Origin: Vombatus ursinus
Taxonomy: Eukaryota; Chordata; Mammalia; Diprotodontia; Vombatidae
Direction: 5' to 3'
Assembly: GCF_900497805.2 (NCBI RefSeq)
Contig: NW_020954576.1
Location: 76,454,551-76,518,550 of the forward strand
DNA length: 64,000 bases
Numbering within the stretch: the first letter of the stretch is position 1; each line of letters starts with the position of its first letter. The notes under the pieces were generated by a model, which worked only from the letters and a program-made list of their open reading frames with translations, was not told the DNA's origin and made no database searches. Positions 1-10,384 of this stretch are shown here, one piece after another. The position numbers and the translations under genes are program-made.

Positions 1-19
1 TTATACTTATCTATGTAAA

Positions 20-112
20 TTAAAACTGTAAGCTTCTTGAAGGCAGAGATTATTTTACTCTTATCTTTGTCTCCTCACTGCATTCAATAAATATTTGCTG
101 AACTCTTGGTGG
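20..112 (+). repeat. L2 LINE 3' tail
   Basis: Shows the L2 ending pattern: TAAGCTTCTTGAAGGCAGAG, then TTCAATAAATATTTGCTGAA. Lies in the KIF26B intron. Confidence 0.65.
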
Positions 113-117
113 AGTTG

Positions 118-760
118 TGAACTGATCTAACCACTCTGAAGAGCACTTTGGAACTTTGTTCAAAGGGTTATAAAACTGTGCATACCCTTTGACCCAGCAA
201 TACCACTGCTAGATCTGTATCCCAGAGACATCCAAAAAAGGGGAAAAGACCTATTTGTACAAAAATATTTATAGCAGCTCTTTTTGTGGTCTCTAAGAAT
301 TGGAAATCAAAGGGATACCCATCAATTGGGGAATGGCTAAACAAGCTGTGCTATGTGATTGTAATGGACTATTATTTTGCTATAAGAAATGACAAGCAGG
401 ATGATTTCAGAAAAACCTGGAAAGACTTACATGAACTGGTGTATAGTGAAGTGAACAGAATCAGGAGAATGTTGTAACACCAATATTGTTCAAAGAAGAG
501 CTGTGAATATTTTGGATCATTGTGTTGCTGAGAATAGCTAAGACATTCATATTAACTTCCTTTCATTTTTTTTTCTTTTGAGTCTTCTTGTACAAAATGA
601 CTATTATGGAAATGTTTTACGTAATTGCACATGTATAGCTTATATATGATTGCTTACAGTCTTAGGGAGGGGGGAGAGGAGGGCATGAGGGAAGGACAGA
701 ATTTGGAACTCTAAATTAAAATGTTTAAAATTTGGGGAAAAAACCCCAAACAATGAACAA
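118..760 (+). repeat. L1 LINE 3' end (ORF2 C-terminus and 3' UTR)
   Basis: Reads CCCTTTGACCCAGCAATACC, then TTGGGGAATGGCTAAACAAG, then GCTATAAGAAATGA, the conserved last part of mammalian L1 ORF2, followed by an A-rich 3' UTR with a G-rich block near 666-690. A 63-residue open frame at 286-477 is part of this L1 remnant, not a host gene. Confidence 0.85.
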
Positions 761-924
761 GACAAGCATGGGAAAATCATTTGCAGAAAACCTTAAAAAT
801 GGATTCTCATTAAATTGCTATGTGCTTATATTGGAGGAGGAAGGGAACAAGAACATACTAGTAAACCTGGAACCCAGTTTACATGACAAAATAAAATAAT
901 TACTACAAACACTCCCAAAAAGGT

Positions 925-1240
925 TTGCTGAATTGAATTTATATAGTGAATTAAGGTATACATCCTCAGCCCTATGAGACAAATGCAAGTATTATTGTCT
1001 TTATTCTACATATAAAGAAATTGAATCTCAGAGAGATTCTTATTTGCTGAGGGTCACTTATCTATTAAATGTTTGAGCTGGAACATGAATCCAGGTGTCT
1101 AGGCTCCAAGTTCAGTGCTATTTCTGTTATACTATGCTTTCTTTCCATAGTACCTGCTCATCTTACTTCTCTAGGTTGTTGTGGGGATCAAATGTGAAAA
1201 TGTACCTGAAAGCCCCTTGTAAAATACAAAGAAGCATTAT
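925..1240 (-). repeat. MIR/THER1-type SINE, antisense
   Basis: The order AAAGAAATTGAATCTCAGAG, then GGGTCACTTATC, then GAGCTGGAACATGAATCCAG is the reverse complement of a MIR core and tRNA-related head. Old and diverged. Confidence 0.55.
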
Positions 1241-1261
1241 ATGGATATAAATTGCTTGGTT

Positions 1262-1375
1262 GACACAGTAGACTGAGAGTTGTCCTCAGAGCCAATAAAG
1301 CCTGGATTCAAGTCTTGCCCTGGCACATATTGTCTGTGTGACCCTAGCAAAGTGACTTAACCAGCTATTTTCAGG
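1262..1375 (+). repeat. MIR-type SINE fragment
   Basis: GACACAGTAGACTGAGAG, then GGATTCAAGTCTTGCC, then TGTGTGACCCTAGCAAAGTG: tRNA-like head and core of MIR. Confidence 0.55.
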
Positions 1376-2077
1376 GTCACTTAATATGTATGATATGCAC
1401 TACTGATACTATGGCTAAAGCTTTTTCACTAGATCTTTTAATCACTTACACCATTCTCTAGGTAGTGCTGTGGTTAATAAGCCTCTGTCTTGCAGAGGAG
1501 AAGTTATAGTGCTTTCAGGCAACATTTCTTCAGTCTCCTCCTGTACCTCAGCTATGGTTTCCAATGGAGGAACTACCTTCAGGGCTACCTGTAACATAGG
1601 TCCTCAATCTACTGGAAGTTCTGCAATTAACCAGCTTTTTTCCCTTAAGGAAAGGCTCTATTTTCAGTTGGCAATCTTAGCCAATAGATGTGAAACTCTC
1701 TGCAACTTTCCCAGTCAGCTCTCTGATTCAGGATCCATTCTAGCTTTCCCAGTAAACTCTTTCAGTCAGTATCTTAGAAAGTCTTCCTCTCAATCAAGCT
1801 GCACCAACAAGTACCAGGTCTTCACCTGAGATCAGTTCTGCCCTTTGGTCTCTTCTTAGAACTTTTCTATTAACAGCACTTCATCTTTTGAACTCTTCTT
1901 TCAATTTCTTTCAACTGCCTTTAACTGTCTCTACTGGCTCCTTGGGTGTATAAGCTCCATTGTCACTTAAACTTTGGTAAGAAACTCAATTTAGTTTTTA
2001 GGTCTTATTGTACCCCCAGCTGAAGTGAAGAAGGCTATATTTTCTCAGATAGAAAAGGGAATGAGAGATATGATGGT
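1376..2077. other. Intronic sequence with no recognised feature
   Basis: No repeat or exon is recognised. A 119-residue + strand open frame (1470-1829) is rich in Ser and Cys, lacks any family resemblance known to me, and is probably chance. Confidence 0.5.
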
Positions 2078-2819
2078 AAAGAACTGGTTTTAACTTCTCT
2101 CCACAAGTCCCTCTCTTTTATGCAAAATAGTAATTGTTGTGCTGACTAGAGAATCCTAAAAGAAACTGTTGATCTTTGTCTCACATTTCCCAACAGCAAG
2201 TCTTAACTTGGTCTCATTATCTATCTCTCTACATCTGTGCTTGTACAACACTCAATTTTCCAGACACTTTCACCTCTGTTTGAACTTCACAACAAGCCCT
2301 TTGAAGTAAATAGGGCAGATGTTGTTGAACCAACTTTACAAATGAGAAAACTGACAGAAAAGATGTGGGATTTGCTCAAGGCAACACAGAGAGTTAGTGA
2401 CAGGGAAGGTAAAAGAACCCAGAGTTCCTGACTCTTACTCCACATTTCCTGCTAGGCTGAGATGCTGCTGGAATTAGTATTTAATGGACCAAAGAATGAG
2501 ATGCCTTTAGGATCTGGAGCCAGAAGAGATCTTGGTAATTATCTGGTTAATTTTATATACATACATAGGAAACTAGCCCTGCCAAGTGAAATGACATAAC
2601 CAACTTCAAAAAATAAGTATAACAAAGCTGAGATTGGAACCCAGGTTCCTCCCCTGCTTTTTTCAGCATACAACATTCCCTTTCTTCTATAAATAGTTAT
2701 GGTGAAAATATATCATAATATTTTTAAATCACTGGGAAATGTCTTAAGTTTCCTTTGAGATCACTGAGACGAAAAACTAGCATCTTAGTCTTGAATAACT
2801 AAGACTCTTGTTACATAAG
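2078..2819 (+). repeat. Inverted repeat, left arm (742 bp)
   Basis: Pairs base for base with 4439-5180 in reverse complement; paired positions always sum to 7258, so there is no indel. By direct comparison I count 9 mismatches in 742 bp (98.8% identity), all transitions: 2131, 2173, 2224, 2241, 2468, 2506, 2515, 2596, 2597. At 8 of 9 sites this arm carries A/T where the partner carries G/C. The arm contains an old MIR/L2-like segment (2230-2450) but is mostly not a high-copy repeat I recognise. The 64-residue open frames in the two arms mirror each other and are a by-product. Confidence 0.95.
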
Positions 2820-2865
2820 GAAGGAAGGAAGGAAGGAATATTATAACTCATGGTGATCACAGAAT

Positions 2866-3060
2866 TTTATGTTTTGATGAGACCTTAGGGAGCAGCTATC
2901 TAATTCTCCTCCTTCATTAAAGCATTTTTCTTTACAACTTTGTGAATATGATCATGCAAGGATTACTGTCTCCATTTCACAGATGATACAGCTAAGGCTC
3001 AGAGAGTTTAAGTAATTTGACCAAGGTTATTCCACTAATTCAATAAGTCATATTTTGCCT
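2866..3060 (-). repeat. MIR-type SINE, antisense
   Basis: CCATTTCACAGATGATACAG, then GGCTCAGAGAGTTTAAGTAA: reverse complement of a MIR core. Confidence 0.55.
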
Positions 3061-3289
3061 GAAAGGAGGGCATATCAATTCCAGGAATGATTAAACAATT
3101 AAACAAAAACCATGTTTTTTGGTGGGCAAATCCCAAGGAATGTTCTGAAATTTATCATCTATCATAAGTATATAATCCCTTATGTGAATGATACAAGTTG
3201 GGAAGGAGTTAAAAAGAGGGATGAGGAGATGAAGGTCTGAGGCTAGGTACCATCATTGGAATTTAATAAGGCCCTACAGAGCTCAGTTC

Positions 3290-3645
3290 TAAGCACTATT
3301 AAACATTATACCTTCCTTCTACCTTTCTCCCTCAAAACTGGATTATCTGAGTATCTTTGCACTGGCTATCCCCCATTTCTCTCTCGGTTTTCCTGTCTTT
3401 CTTCAAGACTCCGTTCAAATCTCACCTTCTGCTGGAGGCCTCTCCCTGTCCTCTCAGCTGCTTGGGTCTTATTCTCTCAGATTACCTCCATGTCTTCTGT
3501 ATATATTTAGTTGTTTATATATTTACATGATGTATGTGGCATATTAACATGTTGTCTCCCTTGTTAGAATGTAAAATGCTTGTCTTTATTTGTATTCCAG
3601 TGCCTGGAACATAGTAAGTGCCCAATAAATGCTGATGACTGAGTA
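3290..3645 (+). repeat. L2 LINE 3' end
   Basis: Carries the last part of L2 ORF2 (reads LTFCWRPLPVLS) and the 3' tail: GTTAGAATGTAAAATGCTTG, then TGCCTGGAACATAGTAAGTG, then CAATAAATGCTGATGACTGA. Confidence 0.8.
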
Positions 3646-3799
3646 GATGGGAAGTATTTATGTGAAGTGACTGGACCAGAATGTAGATTATTGTCCACAG
3701 TATCCACAATGACTGTAACAATGGGAGGTCAACATGGAAAGGCAAAAACCTGGTCAATTCTCATGGTTATGTTAAAAAAGAAATATCCCTCCTTTGTGC

Positions 3800-4005
3800 T
3801 AATAGGATTCTAGGATGTAGAACTGAAAGGGACCTAAAAGAACATCTAACTTGGTCACTTCATTGTACAGATGAAGAAACTGAGGGTTAGAAGGGTTTAT
3901 TGACTTGACCAAAATAACAGGTAATAGGCATCAGAGGCTGGATTTGAACCTGGGTCCTCTGACTTAAGAGCCAGTGCTCTTTTCCCTGTGCCAAGCTAAT
4001 GGATA
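3800..4005 (-). repeat. MIR/THER1-type SINE, antisense
   Basis: ACTGAAAGGGACCTAAAAGA, then GATGAAGAAACTGAGGG, then GAGGCTGGATTTGAACCTGG and GTGCCAAGC: antisense SINE head at the right end. Confidence 0.65.
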
Positions 4006-4438
4006 CCTTTTTTTCAGAGTAATGTGCTTGGCAAAGGAGTTTGTTTGGGTGTCTGTTGAGTAGTACCTGATGTATCAGAACAAAATATATCAATAAATTT
4101 CAAAAGATAAAGTATTGTCATAAAAGTTACAACTGTAAATTCCAAATTCTTGAAAGAGAACAATGCCTGTAATAAAGATGGTTAAACCAAACTGGTTCAA
4201 TAAAAACAAAAACAAAAGGTCTGTATTTTCATCCAGATAGCAGGTTGTATTTGGTTTTTGTCCTGGGAAGTCATAAAGTTCTTGTTTCACTTGGTTTGAC
4301 AGAAATAAAACTTCAGTCCTGCAATTCTCCAACATTTGGCCCCTGAGACAGAAACATGAGTGCTGAAAACTGCTAAATCCTCAAATCAGAGAGGTGCCTG
4401 CTGGGAAAGGGCAGTTTATATAATAATGTATAAAGAGT

Positions 4439-5180
4439 CTTATGTAACAAGAGTCTTAGTTATTCAAGACTAAGATGCTAGTTTTTCGTCTCAGTGATCT
4501 CAAAGGAAACTTAAGACATTTCCCAGTGATTTAAAAATATTATGATATATTTTCACCATAACTATTTATAGAAGAAAGGGAATGTTGTATGCTGAAAAAA
4601 GCAGGGGAGGAACCTGGGTTCCAATCTCAGCTTTGTTATACTTATTTTTTGAAGTTGGTTGCGTCATTTCACTTGGCAGGGCTAGTTTCCTATGTATGTA
4701 TATAAAATTAACCAGATAATTACCAAGATCTCTTCTGGCTCCGGATCCTAAGGGCATCTCATTCTTTGGTCCATTAAATACTAATTCCAACAGCATCTCA
4801 GCCTAGCAGGAAATGTGGAGTAAGAGTCAGGAACTCTGGGTTCTTTTACCTTCCCTGTCACTAACTCTCTGTGTTGCCTTGAGCAAATCCCACATCTTTT
4901 CTGTCAGTTTTCTCATTTGTAAAGTTGGTTCAACAACATCTGCCCTATTTACTTCAAAGGGCTTGTTGTGAAGTTCAAACAGAGGTGAAAGTGTCTGGAA
5001 AATTGAGTGTTGTACAGGCACAGATGTAGAGAGGTAGATAATGAGACCAAGTTAAGACTTGCTGTTGGGAAATGTGAGACAAAGGTCAACAGTTTCTTTT
5101 AGGATTCTCTAGTCAGCACAACAATTGCTATTTTGCATAAAAGAGAGGGACTTGTGGAGAGAAGTTAAAACCAGTTCTTT
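4439..5180 (-). repeat. Inverted repeat, right arm (742 bp)
   Basis: Reverse complement of 2078-2819 with 9 transitions and no indels. This arm keeps CpG sites (for example at the sites paired with 2515 and 2596) where the left arm reads TG or CA, so the left arm shows the CpG decay. Just outside its right end, after a pyrimidine-rich stretch at 5181-5211, lies a 49-bp inverted copy of 6288-6336. Confidence 0.95.
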
Positions 5181-5211
5181 TCTTTTTTCTCATTTTCTTT
5201 TTTCTCATTTA

Positions 5212-5260
5212 TAACATACCACTTACTATGGGCCAGCCACATAGTATTCACTCCTGAAGT
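5212..5260 (+). repeat. 49-bp segment, inverted copy of 6288-6336
   Basis: Matches the reverse complement of 6288-6336 at 47 of 49 positions with no gap. The core (ACTTACTATGGGCCAG) is L2-tail-like, but the match also includes non-consensus flanking bases (ACTCCTGAAGT), which argues against two unrelated L2 tails. Confidence 0.75.
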
Positions 5261-5915
5261 AAGTGTTTATTATGGAAGCTTCATATGTAAATACAGAGAC
5301 TGGCTAAGTCCTAGAGCCTGTCATGGAATAGACATCAACTAGGAAATAAGTTAGCTAGGTCTTGGTTTGTAAATGTTGTTTTCCTCAAGCTTCTTTACTC
5401 ATTCCCTTTATGTACCTGGGTTGTGCATTTGTTTATTTTCAGTCTCTGGTTGGTTCTGGTTGTCTTACTCATCCACACAACCTATGGAATCAATGATACA
5501 TAAAGGAGTTTAGTTAGGGCTGTATTTTCTTTACTAATGGTAAAGAGTCTCTATCTTGAGCTCCAGATGATTTCTTTTGGTTTCTGCTGTATGAATTCAT
5601 ACTTGCTGACTCTCTCCTCAGATCAGTTCCATCTCAGAGGCCTGTGCTCATGAAGCCAAGGTTGTGGGTTCAGTCCTTGGGTTGGCCAGTGAGCTTTAGC
5701 CATAGGCTATCCCTAACCTCAGCCAGATGGTCTTGCAGATGCATGTCCCTGGTCACGAGGGGATTTGGGTAAGATAGTTTGGACAGCTCCCAGTGCAGAT
5801 CAAACATCTCACAGCATGTGCTCTCCAGATGGTTGCTTAGTAACATCATCCTTTCATAAAAAGGACAGAATATTATCATTCTTTATCATTTTCAAGTTGT
5901 TTCCCAGGCATTTTT
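5261..5915. other. Intronic sequence with no recognised feature
   Basis: No repeat, exon or RNA gene recognised. The open frame at 5670-5879 on the minus strand has no known family features. Confidence 0.5.
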
Positions 5916-5919
5916 CTAC

Positions 5920-6045
5920 CTTCCCGTTTCAACTGTAAGCACCTTGAGATTAGGAAGTATGTCTTATCCTTTTTCTTCCCACTGACCCACAGGACCAAAT
6001 ATAATTCTTTGCCCTCACCAGGGACTCAGTGCATGACTAACTTCA
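5920..6045 (+). repeat. L2 LINE 3' tail
   Basis: CAACTGTAAGCACCTTGAGA, then GGACTCAGTGCATGAC: decayed L2 3' end. Confidence 0.5.
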
Positions 6046-6284
6046 TTAGAGGGAAAGCTTGCTGTCTGAAAACCTTAGTGAAAGCTAATAAAGTATGATT
6101 TAGAGGCACCTAAGGCTCCAGTATTAGTTGTTGGTAGATGTGTTTTCCTCCAAGCAACATGAATAGTTCTCTGACAGCTATTGTGGCACTTTAGGGTCAT
6201 CTAGTCTATATAGCTAATATGGCCCATGACATAGAATAAATGCAGTGATCTGATGAGAGAGTTCTTAAAAATGCATACCTTAAT

Positions 6285-6480
6285 TGAACTTCAGGAGTAA
6301 ATACTATGTGCCTGGCCCATAGTAAGTGGTATGTTAGAGAAAGAAAGAAAGAAAGAAAGAAAGAGAAAGAGAGAGAGAGAAGGAGAGATAAGAAGGAAGG
6401 AAGGAAGGCAGTCTCTGACTTCAAGAAGCTTATATTCTAATGCAGGAAGAAAAGGGAACTAAAGAGAGGGGTGGGAGGGG
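6285..6480 (-). repeat. L2 3' end, antisense, split by a GA-rich microsatellite
   Basis: AAATACTATGTGCCTGGCCC and TCAAGAAGCTTATATTCTAA are the reverse complement of the L2 tail. A (GAAA)n/(GA)n/(GGAA)n tract at 6337-6410 lies between them. Positions 6288-6336 are repeated in inverted orientation at 5212-5260. Confidence 0.65.
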
Positions 6481-6913
6481 GAGAAGGTACCTGGAAGAGG
6501 AGCATAGTAGAGAAAATCCTGTAGCAATGAGTCAGCAGTGCAGCCTGGAGAGAGCTCAATGTATCTTTGGCCGGGTTTTCCTTCTTAAATTAGAAGCTCT
6601 TGGAGAAAGTAACCAATAAGAAGGTGAGGCCTTCGGGGCAGAGAGTACTTCTAATGTGAGACGTAGTACAGGGGTGAAAAAGGTTTCTCTGGAATGATAG
6701 AGAAAGTCCTGGTGAGTTGGGTCAGCAGGGCAGCCTGAAGAGGGAAGTTAGCAGAGGTGACTGGAAGTAGGGCAGAAGGACTCAGATGTACACCCTTGCC
6801 ACCCAGACTGAGGGTTCTGCCCATATAAGACCCTGGCCCATGCATGTATCCCATGGACCAAAGGAAATCAAAAGAGAGAGGAAAGATTAACTTGTGGATT
6901 AATTCCTCTCCAG
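6480..6913. other. Intronic sequence upstream of the exon at 6914
   Basis: No repeat is recognised. The last 30 bases become pyrimidine-rich and end in the splice acceptor. Confidence 0.5.
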
Positions 6914-7116
6914 GTTCTCAGAGGCGGAGGCTTATTCCAGCCCTATCACTTGATACCACCTCACCAGTGAGGAAACCTTCAAACAGTGCTGGTGTCCGCT
7001 GGGTGGATGGCCCAATGCGGAGCACTCAGAGGGGTCTAGGGGAACCCTTTGAGATCAAAGTCTATGAAATTGATGATGTAGAGAGGCTTCAGCGGCGTCG
7101 AGGCATTGACAGCAAG
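6914..7116 (+). CDS. KIF26B: KIF26B coding exon (third from last)
   Basis: Encodes 67 codons plus two bases of a split codon, reading [13 protein letters not shown], then GVRWVDGP, then [21 protein letters not shown] recognise this as the conserved C-terminal segment of KIF26B; KIF26A shares the [18 protein letters not shown] core but differs around it. KIF26B is an atypical kinesin-11 family member linked to Wnt5a-Ror signalling, non-muscle myosin II and ureteric-bud/kidney development; the motor domain is outside the window. The acceptor is a pyrimidine-rich tract ending in CTCTCCAG at 6913 and the donor is GTAAGAG at 7117. The upstream intron is phase 1 and the downstream one phase 0. Reading stays open upstream of 6914, but that part looks intronic. 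An acceptor 27 bp further in (ending at 6940) is less likely, because RRRLIPAL is conserved. Confidence 0.92.
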
Positions 7117-7769
7117 GTAAGAGCTCCCTGGAAACATTTGGGGGCTGTGAAAAACATGTCAGGACAGATGAGGGGACTTACTTTTTCATATAAAGGGACA
7201 ATGCATGGGTTGGTGGCAAGCTGTGGTTCTTCCTTTCCATAGAGGACCAAACAAGAGGGTCCAAACCATAAGTAGAAAAATTTTGACTTGAACACCAGGG
7301 TTGTGAGACACGGGAAGGTAGTACCTAGATAGTGTCATGCGTGGCGTCCCTATTGAAGATTTTAAAGTTCACTCTATCTGGTGTGTCTGAAATGCAGCCT
7401 TGCCTAAAGGCAGAGGAATGTACCCCCCGACTTTTGAGGTTCCATTCTGTATCATTGACTCCACAGCTCCAAATAAGTATATGCCCTGCTAATGTATAGT
7501 ACCTTATGCTTTCTCCATGGGAAGGCCAGGAAGCTCCTGCCCTGGGGGTAGATCCTAAGTCTGAACAGTCAGCCCCAGGCAGTGCAGTCTATCTTCATTC
7601 TATTTCTCTAGGCAGAGACTTAGCTAAGATTGCTTGAGCCCTTGCCAAGCTTCCAGATGACTTGTCCCTTGTTTATTCAACATTTAGTGATCAGACCAGC
7701 TATGTTTGACCTCGGTCTTTCTCTCCTTCCTCCCCATCCTCCCCAATTCTCCTACTGTCTGTGTACTAG
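7117..7769 (+). other. KIF26B: KIF26B intron, 653 bp, phase 0
   Basis: Short intron with a GTAAGAG donor and a long C/T-rich tract ending in TACTAG at 7769. I see no interspersed repeat in it. A reading frame runs from the preceding exon into the intron for about 125 bases; this is ordinary read-through of an open frame and is not evidence of coding. Confidence 0.85.
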
Positions 7770-7920
7770 GAAGTGATATGCTTCAATGCAAAGCTGAAAA
7801 TCCTGGAGCATCGCCAGCAGAGGATTGCTGAGGTTCGGGCCAAGTATGAGTGGTTAATGAAGGAACTGGAGATGACCAAGCAGTATCTGATGCTGGATCC
7901 CAACAAATGGCTCAGTGAAT
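7770..7920 (+). CDS. KIF26B: KIF26B coding exon (penultimate)
   Basis: Encodes 50 codons plus the first base of a Phe codon: [20 protein letters not shown], then [13 protein letters not shown], then [15 protein letters not shown]. This matches KIF26B as I recall it. The charged heptad-like pattern ([25 protein letters not shown]) suggests a short coiled coil in the C-terminal tail. Its 5' boundary is phase 0, matching the previous exon; the 3' boundary is phase 1, with a strong GTAAGTG donor at 7921. No frame damage is seen. Confidence 0.95.
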
Positions 7921-8744
7921 GTAAGTGCCTGGGTTTGTTTCTGTCATTGTAGCCTAAAGTACTTTCCAGCTAAGCAGAGTTAGGGAGACTCTAGAAACAA
8001 GCACATAGAATTCTTATCAAATGAAGACAGAACTACAACTAAGGAAAGGTGACTGGGACTTTGTGCCAGGCTGCCAAAATTTAGATGGTGCTGATGAAAC
8101 CATTCAAGGGCACCCTTCCTTCCCTTAGGTGGTCTCACTCCAAGTGAGCACTACCCATCATGCACTCTTTCTTTGCTAAACACAAAAATACTCCCACTTT
8201 TACAGCAATGAATAGAGATATTTGAAACGAGTAAGTAATCCTACTCACCAAGAGCCAAGAAGTGAAGGATTGGATAGAGAGGGGGGAGGATGGTTGGGAG
8301 AGGAGATGCAGGAAAGGGTGGTAAATATTGCTCCTAATAGATTACTTCTTATGTGTCTCAGTCCACAGCACCTGAAAATGAGATTTTTTTTCCTTTTCTA
8401 CATGTGGCAGAGGATCACCCAGATATAAAGGCTATATTATAAATCTGTTCCCACACCACATAATCACACTGCATTCCTAGCCTGAAATTGAAAAGCATTT
8501 ATAAAGCTCTTAATAGGATAGAATTTGCAATCTTAGAAAAGAGAGGAAAAAAAAAAATACCAGACCAGTCAGGGGTAAGAAGGAAGCCCCAAAGCCTTAT
8601 TTTGGTTTAATAGAAAACCCAAGATCTTAGTGACCATATAAACCCAATTCAGAATAGTTCTTGCAGTGTTTTTGAAAGATAAATTTCAATTGCTTCTTTA
8701 TTTATTACCAGCCATTTTATTTATCAAATGGCAAATCTAAAGTC

Positions 8745-9002
8745 GTGCCGCTAGGTGGTGCACTAGGTAGCGCACCAAGCCTGGAGTCAGGAAGACCTGA
8801 GTTCAAATGTGACCTCAGACACTTAGTAGCTGTATGACCCTAGTGACCATAGGCTAGTCACTTAACCCTGTTTGCCTCAGTTTCCTCCTCTATAAAATAA
8901 GCTGGAGAAGGAAATGGCAAATCACTCCAGTATCTTTGCCAAGAAAACCCAAAGTGATGTCATGAAGAGTTGAACCTGACTAAAATGATTGAACGACAAT
9001 AA
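8745..9002 (+). mobile_element. MAR1-type SINE (tRNA/CORE head, RTE-like tail)
   Basis: Flanked by a 13-bp target duplication CAAATCTAAAGTC (8732-8744 and 9003-9015). Contains CCTGGAGTCAGGAAGACCTG, then a CORE segment, then AGCTGGAGAAGGAAATGGCA and TCTTTGCCAAGAAAACCC, ending in an AACAATA-type tail. The tail resembles RTE/BovB 3' ends, so RTE is the likely partner LINE. Confidence 0.9.
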
Positions 9003-9124
9003 CAAATCTAAAGTCAGTCTCAGACCTTAAGTTTGATATAGGATCAGCACAAACACTTAGTTTGCCAGAGCAAAAATAGTTTGCTAGCTCCAGTAATGAC
9101 TTACAGGCATATTTATCCAACGTA

Positions 9125-9345
9125 TCACTTTATATAATGGCAGATAGAGAGCTGGCCTTGAAGCATGCTTGCTCTTTGTGACCCTGGACAATCACTTAAT
9201 CTCGTGGTGCTCTCAACGATTCTTTAAGACTCTATGTTACAAAAGAGTTGTTGATCCGCGTTTGTAGAGGGAGTTTCCTAACATGGAAGTTTCCTATACC
9301 AATGGAATCACAGGTCTATTCCCTAATCCTATCCTTTAGGGTTTT
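9125..9345 (+). repeat. Decayed MIR-like SINE fragment
   Basis: Contains CTTTGTGACCCTGGACAATC followed by diverged sequence; weak core similarity only. Confidence 0.35.
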
Positions 9346-9348
9346 TTT

Positions 9349-9583
9349 GTGGTCAGTCATTTTTCAGGTGTGTCTGACTCTTCATGACCCCATTTGAGGT
9401 TTCCTTGGCAAAGATATTGGAGCAGTTTGCCACTTCCTTCTCCAGCTTATTTTACAGATGAGGAAACTGAGGCAAACAAGATTAAGTGAGTTGTCCAGGA
9501 TCACACAGCTAGTAAGTGTTTGAGACCAGTTTTGAACTCAGGTCTTCCTGACTCGAGGCCCAATGTTCTATCCACTTTGTCTT
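9349..9583 (-). mobile_element. MAR1-type SINE, antisense
   Basis: Reads RTE-like tail first (GTCTGACTCTTCATGACCCC, then GGCAAAGATATTGGAG), then GAGGAAACTGAGGCAAACAA, then the antisense tRNA-like head ending near GTTCTATCCACTTTG. Confidence 0.85.
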
Positions 9584-9654
9584 TCGTGTTTTACAAAGCA
9601 TATATTAAGTGACTCTCCAAGGTTATGCTCCTGAAGAGTGCTTGGCCCTGAACT

Positions 9655-9780
9655 TGTACATCAAATCTAGGGCTCTTTCCACTAATAAATGCTGCTTATG
9701 TGACCCTGGGTCTCAGTTTTGTCACTTGTAAAATGAGGATGACCTCTTAGGTCCCTCCCAATTTTAACTAACATTCCATT
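9655..9780 (+). repeat. MIR-type SINE fragment
   Basis: TATGTGACCCTGGGTCTCAG, then CACTTGTAAAATGAGGATGA: MIR core and tail. Confidence 0.5.
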
Positions 9781-9784
9781 CTTG

Positions 9785-10125
9785 TTTGGGAGATGGCCAT
9801 TTCCAGGAGGAGGCAGCTGTCCAGAAAAGGCAAAAGAGCCTGGCTGGGGTTCCTAGGAAGACTGGCAGATTGGGTACCTACTGCCCAGTCACTCTTTGCT
9901 GAATGTTTGGTCCTCTTCCTAACCTTCTCTTTGAAGCTGTCTGCTTTCCCACCCTCCAGTTACAGAGCCTCTCTAAATACAGAACTCCTCATGAGGAAAT
10001 AAAGAAGCTTTTCCTCTTCCCTTCCATCTTAAAGCACTGGAAATCTGGGGAAGGATCAAGCCATCTTGGTCATTCAGGTTCAGAATTTTTGGCAGCCTTG
10101 TTAAGAACACATAGCAAAATGAAAT
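9785..10125. other. Intronic sequence with no recognised feature
   Basis: Two overlapping short + strand open frames occur here but resemble no family I know. No repeat recognised. Confidence 0.45.
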
Positions 10126-10290
10126 AAATGGTAGTGCCATGGGTAAAGTACTGGACTTACTAGCTAGGGAGGAGGAAGAGGAGAAAGAGAAGGATGTTTT
10201 ACTTTGGGCAAGTCACATCACTTCCCTGGGCCTCAAATCTTAAAGTGAAGGGGTTGGATTCCCCGGCCTCTAAGGTTCTTCCTGTTGAGT
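10125..10290 (+). repeat. MIR-type SINE
   Basis: GGGTAAAGTACTGGACTTAC, then GGGCAAGTCACATCACTTCC, then GGTTGGATTCCCC: old MIR. Confidence 0.5.
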
Positions 10291-10384
10291 TTGACACTAG
10301 TGAGCTGGAAAACATCTTAAGATGATTTTCCTCTTCTGCCCTATCAACTAAGACATTCTGCATGCTGCGTCCTAGAATGCCAAG

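Larger units (their letters stand above)
2820..4438. other. Spacer of the inverted repeat (1.6 kb)
   Basis: Holds a short (GGAA)n tract at its left edge, a MIR antisense fragment, an L2 3' end and another MIR antisense fragment. Positions 4010-4438 show nothing I recognise. No coding exon is seen. Confidence 0.7.

Noticed and set aside
1470-1829. 119-residue + strand open frame in the KIF26B intron
   Set aside because: No recognisable domain, no splice signals in frame, and composition typical of chance; overlaps no conserved feature.
2237-5021. Two nearly identical 64-residue open frames on opposite strands
   Set aside because: They are mirror images created by the inverted repeat, and the underlying sequence is partly MIR/L2-like; not genes.
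8745-9002. tRNA-like heads of SINEs as possible tRNA genes
   Set aside because: They sit in complete SINE structures with core and tail, and lack a full cloverleaf.
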